From: Roseburia sp.
GTDB lineage: Bacteria; Bacillota; Clostridia; Christensenellales; Pumilibacteraceae
Direction of reading: 5' to 3'
Length of the DNA: 52,143 bases
Assembly (NCBI GenBank): GCA_023665905.1
Contig: JAMPDA010000010.1
Span: 1 to 52,143 of the forward strand
Shown here: positions 17,519 through 26,506 of the stretch, piece by piece
Layout: the number at the start of each line of letters is the position of its first letter
How positions within the stretch are numbered: the first letter of the stretch is position 1
The notes under the pieces: generated by a model
The model's input: the letters and a program-made list of their open reading frames with translations, nothing else
Told to the model about the DNA's origin: nothing
Databases searched by the model: none
Made by a program: the position numbers and the translations under genes

Positions 17519-18013
17519 ATGAGTCAATCCGAAAAAATGAATAAAGCATTATTAACTTATGTCATTCCGAGATTGGAAGAAAACGGTTTCATAGGTGAGT
17601 ACCCGAATTATAGGCGAGCATATGAGGATAGAGTAGAGATAATATCATTCCATCCGTGGAAGTATGGGAATGCATTTTATGTGGATATTTCTACAGCATA
17701 TTTAAGGGATAGCAATAATAATCTTCATAACTTTACCGATAGAGATATAAATACTGTTACAACTTCGGATTGTAATAAAATCTATAGGCTGAAGGGTAAT
17801 TTCGATAGGAAGTTCTTTTATACCGATGTGTATCTTTGTCCCGGAGCAATATTTTTAGGCGTCAGTGAAAAGAAAGCCGAAACTTATAAACGCGGTTTTT
17901 TTGATATAAGAGTGCAAAAAAGTAGTCCTGAAATTTATATAAAAGTATGCGATAAAATAAACAAACAAATAAAAAAAGCATATAAATGGTGGAATAAAAT
18001 GAGTAAAAGATAA
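17519..18013 (+). CDS. DUF4304-like protein
   Basis: 164 residues starting after GCGGAGG. It has no signal peptide or membrane helix. The pattern PRLEENGF...YRRAYEDRVEIISFHPWKYGNAFYVDIS fits the DUF4304 family, which is found among orphan immunity genes of Firmicutes. The C-terminus is basic (KKAYKWWNKMSKR). AT-rich codons set it apart from the backbone. The biochemical role is unknown; an immunity function is suggested only by the neighbours. Confidence 0.55.
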   Translation: MSQSEKMNKALLTYVIPRLEENGFIGEYPNYRRAYEDRVEIISFHPWKYGNAFYVDISTAYLRDSNNNLHNFTDRDINTVTTSDCNKIYRLKGNFDRKFFYTDVYLCPGAIFLGVSEKKAETYKRGFFDIRVQKSSPEIYIKVCDKINKQIKKAYKWWNKMSKR

Positions 18014-18157
18014 TTCCCTTCGGGTTTTATAGAAAAGCGTCTACTAAAGCCGTACGCGGCGCACTTGTTATATATCAAGCGCCCGTCACAGCGCTTTTGG
18101 GGTTAGCTGTTATGACCGCTTGCAAAAATACTGTGTTTGTGCTATTGTATAACTATC

Positions 18158-19045
18158 ATGGTTAATCTCGATTTGAAAAATATAGAGGTAGGCAAGCTGA
18201 TAGAATTCGGCAGTTATCCGCAAAGTATCGTGACGGGCGAAACCGCCGAGGTTTTGATAAAGATGTGCGGAAAACCGGATATTAAGCGCGGCTCGCTTTG
18301 GCATGACTATAACTATCCCGTCGGGAGCGGCATGTATGCCGATATTGAATATTCCGGCAGACGCTATCGCGTTGTGTATAGGAAAAAACATAGGGAAAGT
18401 AAAATTTCGTATGAGTATGCGGAATATCGGGATAATAATTTCTACGCTTTTATTTTTGAGCCTATCATGTGGCGTGTTCTTAAAACAGTAGGCGATACGG
18501 CTCTGCTGGTTTCCGCAAAATTGCTTGACGCGCAAGAGTTTTTCGCAGGGGAAAAAAGGAAAATAGGCGATCAAGTAATTTATATGAATAATTACGAATA
18601 CAGTTATGTGCGTCGGTGGCTTAACGATATGTTTTTTGTAACAGCTTTTAACGACAGCGAAAAATCTTTTATTAAAACTACTTCCGTATGCAATGCTCCG
18701 CAAACCACCAAAAAAGCGCCAAATCCTTATTGTTGCAGCGATACAGAAGATAACGTCTTTTTACTGAGTTTCGAAGAGGCAAAAACCTTATTTGTCGATA
18801 ACAAAGATAGGTGGAAAAAAGCGACGGAGTACACTAAATCTCAAGGCTGCCTTGCCTATAAAACGCACGATGCGAAGTTTAACAATGCCGGTTGGTGGTT
18901 GCGCTCTCCCGACCATAAATATGAAAACTGCGTAAGGTGTGTCGGATATGGCGGCGGCATGGGCGACGGCGGTTTTTCCTGTGCCAACGAACCTACCTGT
19001 GCGCTCGAAGCGATAGCTCCGGCGCTTTGCATAAAGATACGATAA
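18158..19045 (+). CDS. DUF6273-domain protein
   Basis: About 295 residues from ATG 18158 (MVNLDLKNIEVG). Recognisable stretches are EPIMWRVLKTVGDTALLVSAKLL, YSYVRRWLN, VFLLSFEEAKTLF, KATEYTKSQG and GWWLRSPD, a layout typical of DUF6273 proteins of Clostridia, which are related to the C-type-lectin-like SUMF fold. There is no signal peptide, so it is probably cytoplasmic. The ATG lacks a Shine-Dalgarno; the nearest -10 (TATAAC, 18148-18153) ends four bases before it, so the message may be leaderless. The next gene begins ten bases after the stop, with its own ribosome site, and may be cotranscribed. Function unknown. Confidence 0.65.
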   Translation: MVNLDLKNIEVGKLIEFGSYPQSIVTGETAEVLIKMCGKPDIKRGSLWHDYNYPVGSGMYADIEYSGRRYRVVYRKKHRESKISYEYAEYRDNNFYAFIFEPIMWRVLKTVGDTALLVSAKLLDAQEFFAGEKRKIGDQVIYMNNYEYSYVRRWLNDMFFVTAFNDSEKSFIKTTSVCNAPQTTKKAPNPYCCSDTEDNVFLLSFEEAKTLFVDNKDRWKKATEYTKSQGCLAYKTHDAKFNNAGWWLRSPDHKYENCVRCVGYGGGMGDGGFSCANEPTCALEAIAPALCIKIR

Positions 19046-19055
19046 GGAGCAAAGA

Positions 19056-19799
19056 ATGTCCAAACAAAATATTTATGACAATGACGCATTTTTCGGCAAT
19101 TTCAAATCCATAAGAGATAGTGACATTAACTTTAATGATTTAATAGAAACTCCGATCTTGTCGGCGATGCTTCCGGACCTGCATAATAAGAAGATTTTAG
19201 ATATCGGTTGCGGTATGGGTCAGCACGCAAAACAGTATTCGAATATGGGCGCGCAGTCTGTTTTGGGCATCGATATTTCCGAAAAAATGCTGTCTTATGC
19301 CACGGAACACAACAGCGCCGACAATATTAAGTACATCAAAATGGCGATGGAGGATATCGATACTATACCGGGAAAATTCGATTTGATAACGAGTTCGCTT
19401 GCTTTCGATTATATAGAAGACTTTGATGAAATGATGAGGCGTTGTTATCGATTATTAACCGACGACGGCAGGCTTGTATTCAGCATGTCGCACCCTTTCG
19501 TGACTGCCTGGGACGGCAAATACCCGAGATATACTTGCCTTGATACGGGCGAGCGCATTTATGCGAATATCCGGAACTATTGGGTAGAAGGCAAACGAAA
19601 AATCAAGTGGGTGGTGGACGATTACGAATTGTATCACAGAACGCTATCGAGTTTGATAAATTCGATAGTAAAAGCAGGATTTACAATTACCGAATGTCAG
19701 GAATCGCGAATAAGCGACGAAATGAGAAAACAATATCCGGACGTATTCGGCGGCACAAAACATTTATCCGATTTTATCTTTTTCGGTTGTAAGAAATAG
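19056..19799 (+). CDS. Class I SAM-dependent methyltransferase
   Basis: 247 residues, start after AAGGAGCAAAGA. The SAM-binding motif I is ILDIGCGMGQHAKQY (about residues 47-61). VLGIDISEKML provides the ribose-binding acidic residue, and FDLITSSLAFDYIEDF is motif IV. It is of the Methyltransf_11/UbiE-like small-molecule type; the substrate is unknown. It follows the DUF6273 gene closely and precedes a long AT-rich gap (19800-19930) with no gene. Confidence 0.85.
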   Translation: MSKQNIYDNDAFFGNFKSIRDSDINFNDLIETPILSAMLPDLHNKKILDIGCGMGQHAKQYSNMGAQSVLGIDISEKMLSYATEHNSADNIKYIKMAMEDIDTIPGKFDLITSSLAFDYIEDFDEMMRRCYRLLTDDGRLVFSMSHPFVTAWDGKYPRYTCLDTGERIYANIRNYWVEGKRKIKWVVDDYELYHRTLSSLINSIVKAGFTITECQESRISDEMRKQYPDVFGGTKHLSDFIFFGCKK

Positions 19800-19931
19800 G
19801 TCAATGCGGATATGAGCTCTTTTGAAAAATGCAGTATGTTTTAATTATTGATGATTTTTCAATTAAATTTGATTTTACAGATTTTTAATTTTAAAATTGG
19901 GTAAAATTAAAAATATATTTTGTGATTTTGC

Positions 19932-19960
19932 TTGTAAAACCGTTTAGACTATGATATAAT
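19932..19960 (+). promoter_or_regulatory. Promoter of the Fic gene
   Basis: TTGTAA (19932-19937), 17 bp and TATAAT (19955-19960) preceded by TGA. AAAGGAG follows eight bases later. Confidence 0.85.
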
Positions 19961-19977
19961 GAGATAAAGGAGTCATC

Positions 19978-21168
19978 ATGAAGTATAAGAATTTAGAATC
20001 CTTTTATTATAAAAATCGCGCTGAATACGAGATGCAATATGCGTCGCGGTTTAATGATATGTGTGCTGAAAAGCTTGATTTTTTTGTCGATAAATTTCAG
20101 GCGTTCTATGTCAATACAAATGAGATCACATGTTTGATTTATGATATAATGCAGGCAAATCGGCAGCTGGACGATATTTGTGCCAAACTGCCCGGAATTG
20201 CGCTGACGCAATATAAACGAAATAAGCTGATCGACGAAATAAATATTACGAACGAGATTGAGGGCGTCTATAGTACAAAACGTGAAATAAGCGATATACT
20301 CGATAATATAGAGGTAAAAGATAAAACGTTGCGACTTGTGAACTTAGTTAAGAAGTATGAAAGGATCATGCAAGGGGAGCAAATTGATTTAAATAGTTGC
20401 GAAGATATAAGAAAACTTTATGATGAGATAGTTTTGGATGAAGTAATAGCGGCTAATCCGGAAAATGCACCCGACGGCATGTATTTTCGCACAAACATTG
20501 TGAGCGTATGGAATAATAAGCAACAGCAAGTGCATAGCGGACTTATGCCGGAAGAAGCGATCAATAGTGCTATGGAAAAAGCGCTACGCATATTAAACGG
20601 AGATAGCGGAAATAGATTGATAAACATCGCTATATTCCATTATTTATTAGGTTATATTCACCCGTTTTATGACGGTAACGGGCGTATGAATAGATTTGTA
20701 AGCAGTTACATGCTTTCAAAGGAGCTTAATCATCTCATTAGTTACGGACTTTCCGTTGTAATAAAAGAAAATAAGAACAGATATAACAAGCTTTTTATTA
20801 TAACAAACAATAAAATCAATAGGGCTGATTTGACGCCGTTTATTACCTGCTTTTTGGAATTTATAAAAACCAGTTTACTCCACATGGATACAAAATTAAG
20901 AGAAAAAGAAGAAAAACTTGAGTATTATGAAGATATTTTGCAAAATGCGTATAACGGCAATCCCAAATATTGGAATGTAGTATACTTTTTGTTGCAAAAT
21001 ACTCTGTTCGGGTTTGAAGGGATGAAAATGGCCGATTTGCAGTCGCTATTGCCGTTTGGCTATGCGGCAATCAGAAAAACATTGGAGTTGAATACGAGTA
21101 TCATAAAAACTACACAGGTGGGTAAAAGAATATTGTATACATTGGACTTAGACGCCGTCGATAAATAG
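19978..21168 (+). CDS. Fic-family AMP-transferase with N-terminal inhibitory helix
   Basis: 396 residues. The active loop is HPFYDGNGRMNRF (His228), the full HxFx(D/E)GNGRxxR consensus, so it should transfer AMP (or another nucleotide part) to a protein hydroxyl. Residues 91-96 (TNEIEG) match the (S/T)xxxE(G/N) inhibitory motif ahead of the Fic core, so the protein is a class II, self-inhibited Fic and needs no separate antitoxin. A C-terminal winged-helix-like part (about 330-396) may bind DNA, as in SO4266-type Fic proteins. It is the last gene of the AT-rich island. Target unknown. Confidence 0.9.
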   Translation: MKYKNLESFYYKNRAEYEMQYASRFNDMCAEKLDFFVDKFQAFYVNTNEITCLIYDIMQANRQLDDICAKLPGIALTQYKRNKLIDEINITNEIEGVYSTKREISDILDNIEVKDKTLRLVNLVKKYERIMQGEQIDLNSCEDIRKLYDEIVLDEVIAANPENAPDGMYFRTNIVSVWNNKQQQVHSGLMPEEAINSAMEKALRILNGDSGNRLINIAIFHYLLGYIHPFYDGNGRMNRFVSSYMLSKELNHLISYGLSVVIKENKNRYNKLFIITNNKINRADLTPFITCFLEFIKTSLLHMDTKLREKEEKLEYYEDILQNAYNGNPKYWNVVYFLLQNTLFGFEGMKMADLQSLLPFGYAAIRKTLELNTSIIKTTQVGKRILYTLDLDAVDK

Positions 21169-21183
21169 AGTTCGGTGCTGTGG

Positions 21184-21189
21184 TATAAT
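21184..21189 (+). promoter_or_regulatory. Extended -10 element of the PP-loop gene
   Basis: TATAAT preceded by TGG, with no good -35 at the right distance. It lies 22 bases before the ATG at 21211 and rules out a start at about 21175. Confidence 0.6.
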
Positions 21190-21210
21190 CGACGAAAATC
21201 GGAGGAGCGT

Positions 21211-22602
21211 ATGCTTTACTGTTTGCAGAACAGGTGGAAGCTCGAGGGGAAGCGTCTGCGTTATTACGGCTTGCGCTGCGGCGACGAGATGTTTAAAAAC
21301 GCCGTCAAGCTTTCGTCACGCCAAGTTGAGCTCGTCAAGCGGTTGCCGTGCGAGCTCGGCGAGTTCGAGCTTCGCAGAATAGACAAGCTGCTCGGAAAAC
21401 AGATAGTGCCGCAGGAGCAATTACGGTGCACGCCCAAGTCGCTCAACGAAGCCGTGTTTTGCAGGACTTGCGCCGCCAACGATTTTATTATCCCCGGGCT
21501 TGAATTTGGCGGGGACGGGCTGTGCCCGATGTGCAAGACGGCGGAGCTCGCCAAGACTTTAAAAAGCGTTGTGCCCGTCAAAAACACGTTTACGCGCGCA
21601 AAAAAATCGCGTTTCGATATCGCCGTGTTTTACACGGGCGGCAAGGACAGCACGTATTTGCTGTACTATCTGGCGAAGCGGCTCGGCTTGCGCGTGCTCG
21701 CGCTGACATGGGAGATACCGTTCATGTCGGACAGCGCGAAAAAGAGCATAGAAAACGCAAAGGTGCATTTGTCGAGCGTCGAGTTTATTTCGCGGCGCGT
21801 CGCCGACGACGACCTCAAGACGATCTATCGCAGGCTTTACGAGCTTGCCGGAAACACCTGCGCGTGCCCGTCGCTCGCGTACGCGCTGTTTTATCCCGAG
21901 CTGGTGGAAAACAAGGTGCCGTACTTCGCCGCGGGCAACGAGCCGGCGCAGCTTGTCGGGTTGTATTACAACCACATGGCGCCCAAGATGGCGTACACTT
22001 TTTCGGACAACAGGTTCTTGAACTTTATGATCAATGTCGGAAGGGTCCTTACGCTTCGTCCGCCGCTCAAAAAAGGTCAGTTCCACACGCTCGCCACAAT
22101 GAAGCAGCTCGCGTACGGCGACAATCCGATAAAGAAGCTGGCGGGCTATTCCAACGCGCTCGTCGGCAATGTCGTCGAGGCGATACATACCGTGCCGAAC
22201 ATCGTAAAGCCGCTCAAGCGCGCCGTGCGCCGCTCGTCGCGGACGGGCAATATCCCGTCTTTTGTGCAGATAGATCTCGACGAAGTCAGCGGCGGCGCAT
22301 ACGACTGGAAAAAGATAAAACAGACCATAATCGATGAGTGCGGCTGGGTGCCGCCCGACGCGGACGACAAGGGTCTGCACACGAGCTGCAAGATAGAAAA
22401 GTGCAAGGAATACTCGCAGTTCATACGCTTTTACAACATGGAAAGCGACATGATCCCGTTCAGCGCGCTCGAGATATCGCTCGCGAGCCGAAACAGCGCG
22501 CTCTCGCGCGACGACGCGATAAAAGAGATACGCGCGTCGCTCGGCTTCGGCTTGACCGAGGTGGAGGAGTGCGCGATAATGAGGGAATACATAGATAAAT
22601 GA
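21211..22602 (+). CDS. PP-loop ATPase, N-acetyl-sugar-amidotransferase-like
   Basis: 463 residues from ATG 21211, seven bases after GGAGGAG. A zinc-ribbon-like part (FCRTC...GLCPMC, about residues 80-110) precedes a PP-loop (FYTGGKDSTYLLYYL, about 140-155), which binds ATP and adenylates the substrate. This order fits the WbpG/PseA group that aminates nucleotide-bound sugars, as well as thiolation enzymes. Further cysteines (NTCACP; TSCKIEKC) could bind metal or an Fe-S cluster. The true substrate cannot be read from sequence. Its stop overlaps the ATG of a flavodoxin/ferredoxin gene (ATGA), suggesting a redox partner. GC-rich backbone codon use resumes here. Confidence 0.7.
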   Translation: MLYCLQNRWKLEGKRLRYYGLRCGDEMFKNAVKLSSRQVELVKRLPCELGEFELRRIDKLLGKQIVPQEQLRCTPKSLNEAVFCRTCAANDFIIPGLEFGGDGLCPMCKTAELAKTLKSVVPVKNTFTRAKKSRFDIAVFYTGGKDSTYLLYYLAKRLGLRVLALTWEIPFMSDSAKKSIENAKVHLSSVEFISRRVADDDLKTIYRRLYELAGNTCACPSLAYALFYPELVENKVPYFAAGNEPAQLVGLYYNHMAPKMAYTFSDNRFLNFMINVGRVLTLRPPLKKGQFHTLATMKQLAYGDNPIKKLAGYSNALVGNVVEAIHTVPNIVKPLKRAVRRSSRTGNIPSFVQIDLDEVSGGAYDWKKIKQTIIDECGWVPPDADDKGLHTSCKIEKCKEYSQFIRFYNMESDMIPFSALEISLASRNSALSRDDAIKEIRASLGFGLTEVEECAIMREYIDK

Positions 22603-23282
22603 ACGCCGTCTTTTACTGCTCGTACACAGGGCAGAGCAAACGCATAGCCGAGTATATTTCCGCGCGCACCGGCTATCCGCCGATAGATGTCTGCGACGCT
22701 AATAAAGCCGTCGTAGCGACCGCGTTTATCGTATTTCCCGTGCACTGCCAAAGTGTTCCGCGCGCCGTAAAAGATGTGTTGCGCGCTCTCGACATAAAGC
22801 GTTTGATACCGATAGCGACATACGGCAAGAAGTGCCACGGCGACGTTTTGCGTGACGTGAGTAAACTCTGCCGCGGAGATATAGTTGCCGCGGCGTATGT
22901 GCCGACGAAGCATGCGTACGTCGCAGGCGACGAAGAATTTTGCGATTTTGACGCGCTCGAGCCGCTGTTTGCGGCGCTCGATACTCTAAAGCCGATAAAG
23001 ATACCGAAGTCGTACAAAAACCCGTTGTCGTGCGTTTTTCCGCGTCTGCGCAGTCGCATCGGCGTTAGGCTTTATAAAGACGCGTCGTGCGACGGCTGCG
23101 GCGCGTGCGAAAGAGCGTGCGCCCAAAAAGCCGTAAAAGCAGGTAAGCCGAACGGCAGGTGCATGCGCTGTTTGAAATGCGTGGCGACGTGCCCGAAGGG
23201 CGCACTGCATTTTCGCTGTCGGTTTGTCATGAAAAAGTATCTGAGCAAAAGAAAAAGCGTCGAGCTCGAGATATTCGTTTGA
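22599..23282 (+). CDS. Flavodoxin-like / 2[4Fe-4S] ferredoxin fusion protein (EFR1-type)
   Basis: 227 residues. The N-terminal flavodoxin-like domain begins MNAVFYCSYTGQSKRIAEYI, the FMN-phosphate loop. The C-terminus has two 4Fe-4S sites: CDGCGACERAC and CMRCLKCVATCPKGAL. This is the EFR1-type layout seen in anaerobes for low-potential electron transfer. The ATGA overlap with the PP-loop gene argues for a joint role, perhaps reducing an Fe-S or disulfide intermediate there. That link is inference. Confidence 0.8.
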   Translation: MNAVFYCSYTGQSKRIAEYISARTGYPPIDVCDANKAVVATAFIVFPVHCQSVPRAVKDVLRALDIKRLIPIATYGKKCHGDVLRDVSKLCRGDIVAAAYVPTKHAYVAGDEEFCDFDALEPLFAALDTLKPIKIPKSYKNPLSCVFPRLRSRIGVRLYKDASCDGCGACERACAQKAVKAGKPNGRCMRCLKCVATCPKGALHFRCRFVMKKYLSKRKSVELEIFV

Positions 23283-23305
23283 CGGCGCGACAAATATCGC
23301 GAATT

Positions 23306-23349
23306 TTAATGAAAGATTAATGGTGTTTTGTTCGCGAATGTGATATACT
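23306..23349 (+). promoter_or_regulatory. htrA-like promoter with 11-bp-spaced TTAATG repeats
   Basis: TTAATG occurs at 23306-23311 and 23317-23322, exactly 11 bp apart. The second abuts the -35 position (23321-23326, non-consensus) of an extended -10 (TGA + TATACT, 23344-23349). This is the geometry of an OmpR/PhoB-type activator site. Confidence 0.5.
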
Positions 23350-23367
23350 TTTTTAAAGGAGTATATC

Positions 23368-24480
23368 ATGAAGAAATTTTGCGCGAAAAGATGCGTTGCG
23401 GCTGTATTTGCGTGCGCCGCTATATCCGTTTTTTCCGTTCTGTCTGTCGGCTGTTCCAAGACGGAAGATCCGACGACGCAGACGGTCGTTTCTTACGTTT
23501 CGACGGACAGTCGTGTGCAGAGCTCCACTGCCGACGTCGTTGCGGACGTCGCGGACACCGTGGTGGAGATAAGCACGGAAACGGTCAAGACGCAGTGGGG
23601 AGCTCAGTACATCGTGTCCGGCGCCGGCAGCGGAGTTATTATCGGCAAGAGCGGCAGCCTTTACTACATCGTCACCAACAATCACGTTATCGCCGGCGCG
23701 AACGATATTAACGTCTTTACTCGCGGCGGCGTCGAATACTCGGCGTCGCTCGTCGCGACGGACGATTCCGCCGACATAGCCGTTATAACCGTTTCCACGT
23801 CGGACACGCTTAAAATAGCGACCTGGGGAAACAGCGACAGCCTCAGTATAGGCGAGGACCTTATAGCTATCGGCAATCCTTTGGGCAGCCTCGGCGGCAC
23901 GGTGACGAAAGGCATACTTTCGGCGACGGGACGGACCATAACGGTGGGCGATTTTGCGATGACGCTTTTGCAGACGGATACAGCCATAAACCCCGGCAAT
24001 TCGGGCGGCGGACTGTTCAATATGCGCGGCGAGCTTATAGGCGTGGTGAACGCCAAGACGAGCGACGAGGAGATAGAGGGGATATGCTTTGCGATCCCGT
24101 CCAATACCGCAAAAGACGTGTGCGACGATCTTATGCGCTTAGGCTATCTGGAAGGGCGTGCGACACTGCCTATCACGGTCGTGGAGGGCGCGCTGTCTTC
24201 CGGAATGAACACGCAGGCGCAGACAATAGTGTACGTCACCGATGCGACGGGCGCGGCGAGCAATACATTTAAGCAGTACGACCGTATTTACAAGATAAAC
24301 GGCGAGCAGATCTCGTCTATAGTCGAGTATAACGCGGCGCTCGCCAAGCTTTCGCCCGGCGAAAGCGTTGCCGTGCAGGTCTTTCGCGGCTCCAAATCGC
24401 AGAGCATGTGGGGAAACAATATCACGTTCGCGTCCGATGTGACCGAGTTTACCGTGACGGCGCTGCAATACGGCGCATGA
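23368..24480 (+). CDS. HtrA/DegP-like serine protease, membrane-associated
   Basis: 370 residues. An N-terminal hydrophobic segment ends in SVGCS, a possible though imperfect lipobox (Cys29), so it is a lipoprotein or secreted. Trypsin-like domain with His106 (TNNHVI), Asp136 (DDSADIAVI) and Ser212 (NPGNSGGGLF); a shortened PDZ-like domain follows (about 275-355, YDRIYKINGEQI). It degrades misfolded envelope proteins. AAAGGAG precedes the ATG. It stands just before a two-component system and ABC transporter and shares TTAA-type repeats with them, suggesting one envelope-stress regulon. Confidence 0.92.
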   Translation: MKKFCAKRCVAAVFACAAISVFSVLSVGCSKTEDPTTQTVVSYVSTDSRVQSSTADVVADVADTVVEISTETVKTQWGAQYIVSGAGSGVIIGKSGSLYYIVTNNHVIAGANDINVFTRGGVEYSASLVATDDSADIAVITVSTSDTLKIATWGNSDSLSIGEDLIAIGNPLGSLGGTVTKGILSATGRTITVGDFAMTLLQTDTAINPGNSGGGLFNMRGELIGVVNAKTSDEEIEGICFAIPSNTAKDVCDDLMRLGYLEGRATLPITVVEGALSSGMNTQAQTIVYVTDATGAASNTFKQYDRIYKINGEQISSIVEYNAALAKLSPGESVAVQVFRGSKSQSMWGNNITFASDVTEFTVTALQYGA

Positions 24481-24504
24481 TCGATTTTCCCGAAAACACG
24501 AAGC

Positions 24505-24537
24505 TTATAAAATTGTTAAAGATTTAAGCGATATTAT
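24505..24537 (+). promoter_or_regulatory. Possible autoregulated promoter of the two-component operon
   Basis: TTATAA (24505) and TTAAAG (24516) are 11 bp apart and overlap the place of a missing -35. TATTAT lies at 24532-24537. Weaker than the other two sites. Confidence 0.35.
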
Positions 24538-24554
24538 GCACGAAGGAGAGCGCT

Positions 24555-25235
24555 GTGAATTATAACTGCCTTATCGTCGATGACGAACACGTGCTGGCTG
24601 ACAGCACTGCGGAATACTTCAATCTGTTCGGCGTCGCTACAGCCGCGGTTTACGGCGCGGAAGAATGTCGCGCGTTTTTTAAAGACAGTTCTGCGGACCT
24701 TGTTCTTCTCGATATCAACATGAGCGACGGGAGCGGCTTTTCGCTGTGCAAAGAACTGCGCGAAAGGACGGATATACCCATTCTGTTTATTTCGGCGCGC
24801 GGCGGCGACGACGACAAACTGATGGCGCTCGGCATAGGCGGCGACGATTACATCGAAAAGCCGTACTCGCTTGCGGTGCTCCTCGCAAAAGTGAAAGCGG
24901 TATTAAAGCGTTGCCGCACGGACAGCGATACGTTGTTTTCGGACGGGCGATTGCTTGTGGATATCCGGCGAAAACAGGTGCAAGTGGACGGGCGCGCCGT
25001 CAAGCTGACCGCGCTCGAGTTTAAACTGCTCGCTTACCTTGCGGAAAGACGCGGCGCGGTCGTATCCAAAAACGAGCTGTTTGAAAAGGTTTGGCAGGAC
25101 AGGTTTACGGGCGACGGAACGCTGAACGTGCACATTCGCAAACTGCGCGAGGCGATAGAGTTAAACCCGAACTCGCCCAAGTACATAGAAACGGTGTGGG
25201 GTGACGGATATAAGTTTACGGGTGACGGGCTGTGA
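24555..25235 (+). CDS. OmpR-family response regulator
   Basis: 226 residues with a GTG start after GAAGGAGA. The receiver domain has Asp9/Asp10, phospho-acceptor Asp53 (LLDINMSDG), Ser80 and Lys102 (IEKPYS). The C-terminal winged helix (about 130-225) contains LTALEFKLLAYL and NVHIRKLREAI. Its stop overlaps the kinase start (GTGA), so the pair is translated together. Likely targets are the 11-bp TTAA repeats before the protease and the ABC transporter, by inference. Confidence 0.95.
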   Translation: MNYNCLIVDDEHVLADSTAEYFNLFGVATAAVYGAEECRAFFKDSSADLVLLDINMSDGSGFSLCKELRERTDIPILFISARGGDDDKLMALGIGGDDYIEKPYSLAVLLAKVKAVLKRCRTDSDTLFSDGRLLVDIRRKQVQVDGRAVKLTALEFKLLAYLAERRGAVVSKNELFEKVWQDRFTGDGTLNVHIRKLREAIELNPNSPKYIETVWGDGYKFTGDGL

Positions 25236-26506
25236 AAAGAACGCTGTTTTTGATAATATCGATCTTGGTGCTGGCGGCGGAGATAGCCGTGATGATAGGC
25301 TTTGCCGTCAGCCCGACCGACGTAAAGCAGAGCGCTGTGGACGTGAACGAAGCCGTGCGGTCCGTCGAAAGGGACTTTTACTCGCTCGAAACGCACAGTA
25401 ATGCGACCGATCTCGATTACGCGGTGATAGATAACGACGGCAATGTTCTGTATCGTACGCGCTCCGATATTTCCGACAGCATACACGCGGCGATCTCGCA
25501 CAGAGATACGATCCTCGATATAACGGTGGACGGCAATACTGTTGGAAAGATAATAGTTTATAACGACAGCGCCGCGTTGCAGGACACGCGCAAAAAGACG
25601 GTCGCTATCGTTTTTGCGTGCGCGATCGCCGTGCAGTGCGCCGTGCTTATCGGCTATGCCGTGTATATGAACTCGAAGATAATAAAGCCGTTCGGCAAGC
25701 TCAAGGGCTTTGCGGAGCGCGTCGCGAGCGGCAACCTCGACGTTCCGCTCGAAATGGACAGGCAAAACATATTCGGCGCGTTCACCGAAAGCTTCGACAT
25801 AATGCGTTCGGAACTGAAAAAGGCGCGGCTCGCCGAAGCGCAAGCGCAGCAGAGCAAAAAGGAACTCGTCGCCAAGCTCTCGCACGACATAAAGACGCCC
25901 GTTGCGAGCATAAAGGCTGTGTCGGAAGTGGGCTTTGCCGTTACGCGCGGAAAAAAGGACAGGGAGTATTATACGCAAATAGGGACTAAAGCCGACCAGA
26001 TAAACACGCTCGTGACCAATCTGTTTTCGGCTACTCTCGAGGAATTGCAACAGCTTACCGTTGCGCCGACGGATATGGAAAGCTCGCAGATAAAAGTTCT
26101 TCTCGAAAACGCCGATTATATGCGCCGCGCGGATATTCCGGAAATTCCCGAGTGCTTGGTCTATGCGGACAGATTGCGGCTTCAGCAGGTGTTCGACAAT
26201 ATTTTCGCAAACTCATACAAGTACGCGAATACGAATATTTCCGTCGCCGTCGCAAAAGCCGACGGCTGTATCGAAATAACGATAGAGGACTTCGGCGGCG
26301 GCGTGCCCGAGGACGAGATACCGCTTTTGAAGGAAAAATTCAAGCGCGGAAGTAACGGCGCGGACGCCGACGGAGCAGGGCTCGGGCTGTATATATCCGA
26401 TCATTTTATGCGCGAGATGAGCGGCGCGCTCGATATAGCCAACGGCGAACGGGGATTCAAGGCGACGGTAACGGTCGCGCTTTCCGATAATTTAAGAAAA
26501 AATTAA
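25232..26506 (+). CDS. Sensor histidine kinase
   Basis: 424 residues with a GTG start overlapping the regulator's stop. Two membrane helices (about 5-26 and 123-145) enclose an outer sensor domain of about 95 residues. A HAMP linker follows (146-198), then HisKA with phospho-acceptor His218 (AKLSHDIKTPVAS), then the ATPase domain with the N box (FANSYKYANT), G1 (DFGGGVPEDE) and G2 (GAGLGLYISDHF). The signal is unknown. Its closeness to an ABC/FtsX transporter and HtrA suggests envelope damage or antimicrobial peptides. Confidence 0.95.
   Translation: MKRTLFLIISILVLAAEIAVMIGFAVSPTDVKQSAVDVNEAVRSVERDFYSLETHSNATDLDYAVIDNDGNVLYRTRSDISDSIHAAISHRDTILDITVDGNTVGKIIVYNDSAALQDTRKKTVAIVFACAIAVQCAVLIGYAVYMNSKIIKPFGKLKGFAERVASGNLDVPLEMDRQNIFGAFTESFDIMRSELKKARLAEAQAQQSKKELVAKLSHDIKTPVASIKAVSEVGFAVTRGKKDREYYTQIGTKADQINTLVTNLFSATLEELQQLTVAPTDMESSQIKVLLENADYMRRADIPEIPECLVYADRLRLQQVFDNIFANSYKYANTNISVAVAKADGCIEITIEDFGGGVPEDEIPLLKEKFKRGSNGADADGAGLGLYISDHFMREMSGALDIANGERGFKATVTVALSDNLRKN

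Noticed and set aside
21100..21210. A right-hand attachment site copying the tRNA-Val 3' end
   Set aside because: I looked for the T-arm/acceptor sequence (GGTTCGAGTCCCTC, ATTGCCCACCA) in the island and at its right edge and found no second copy.
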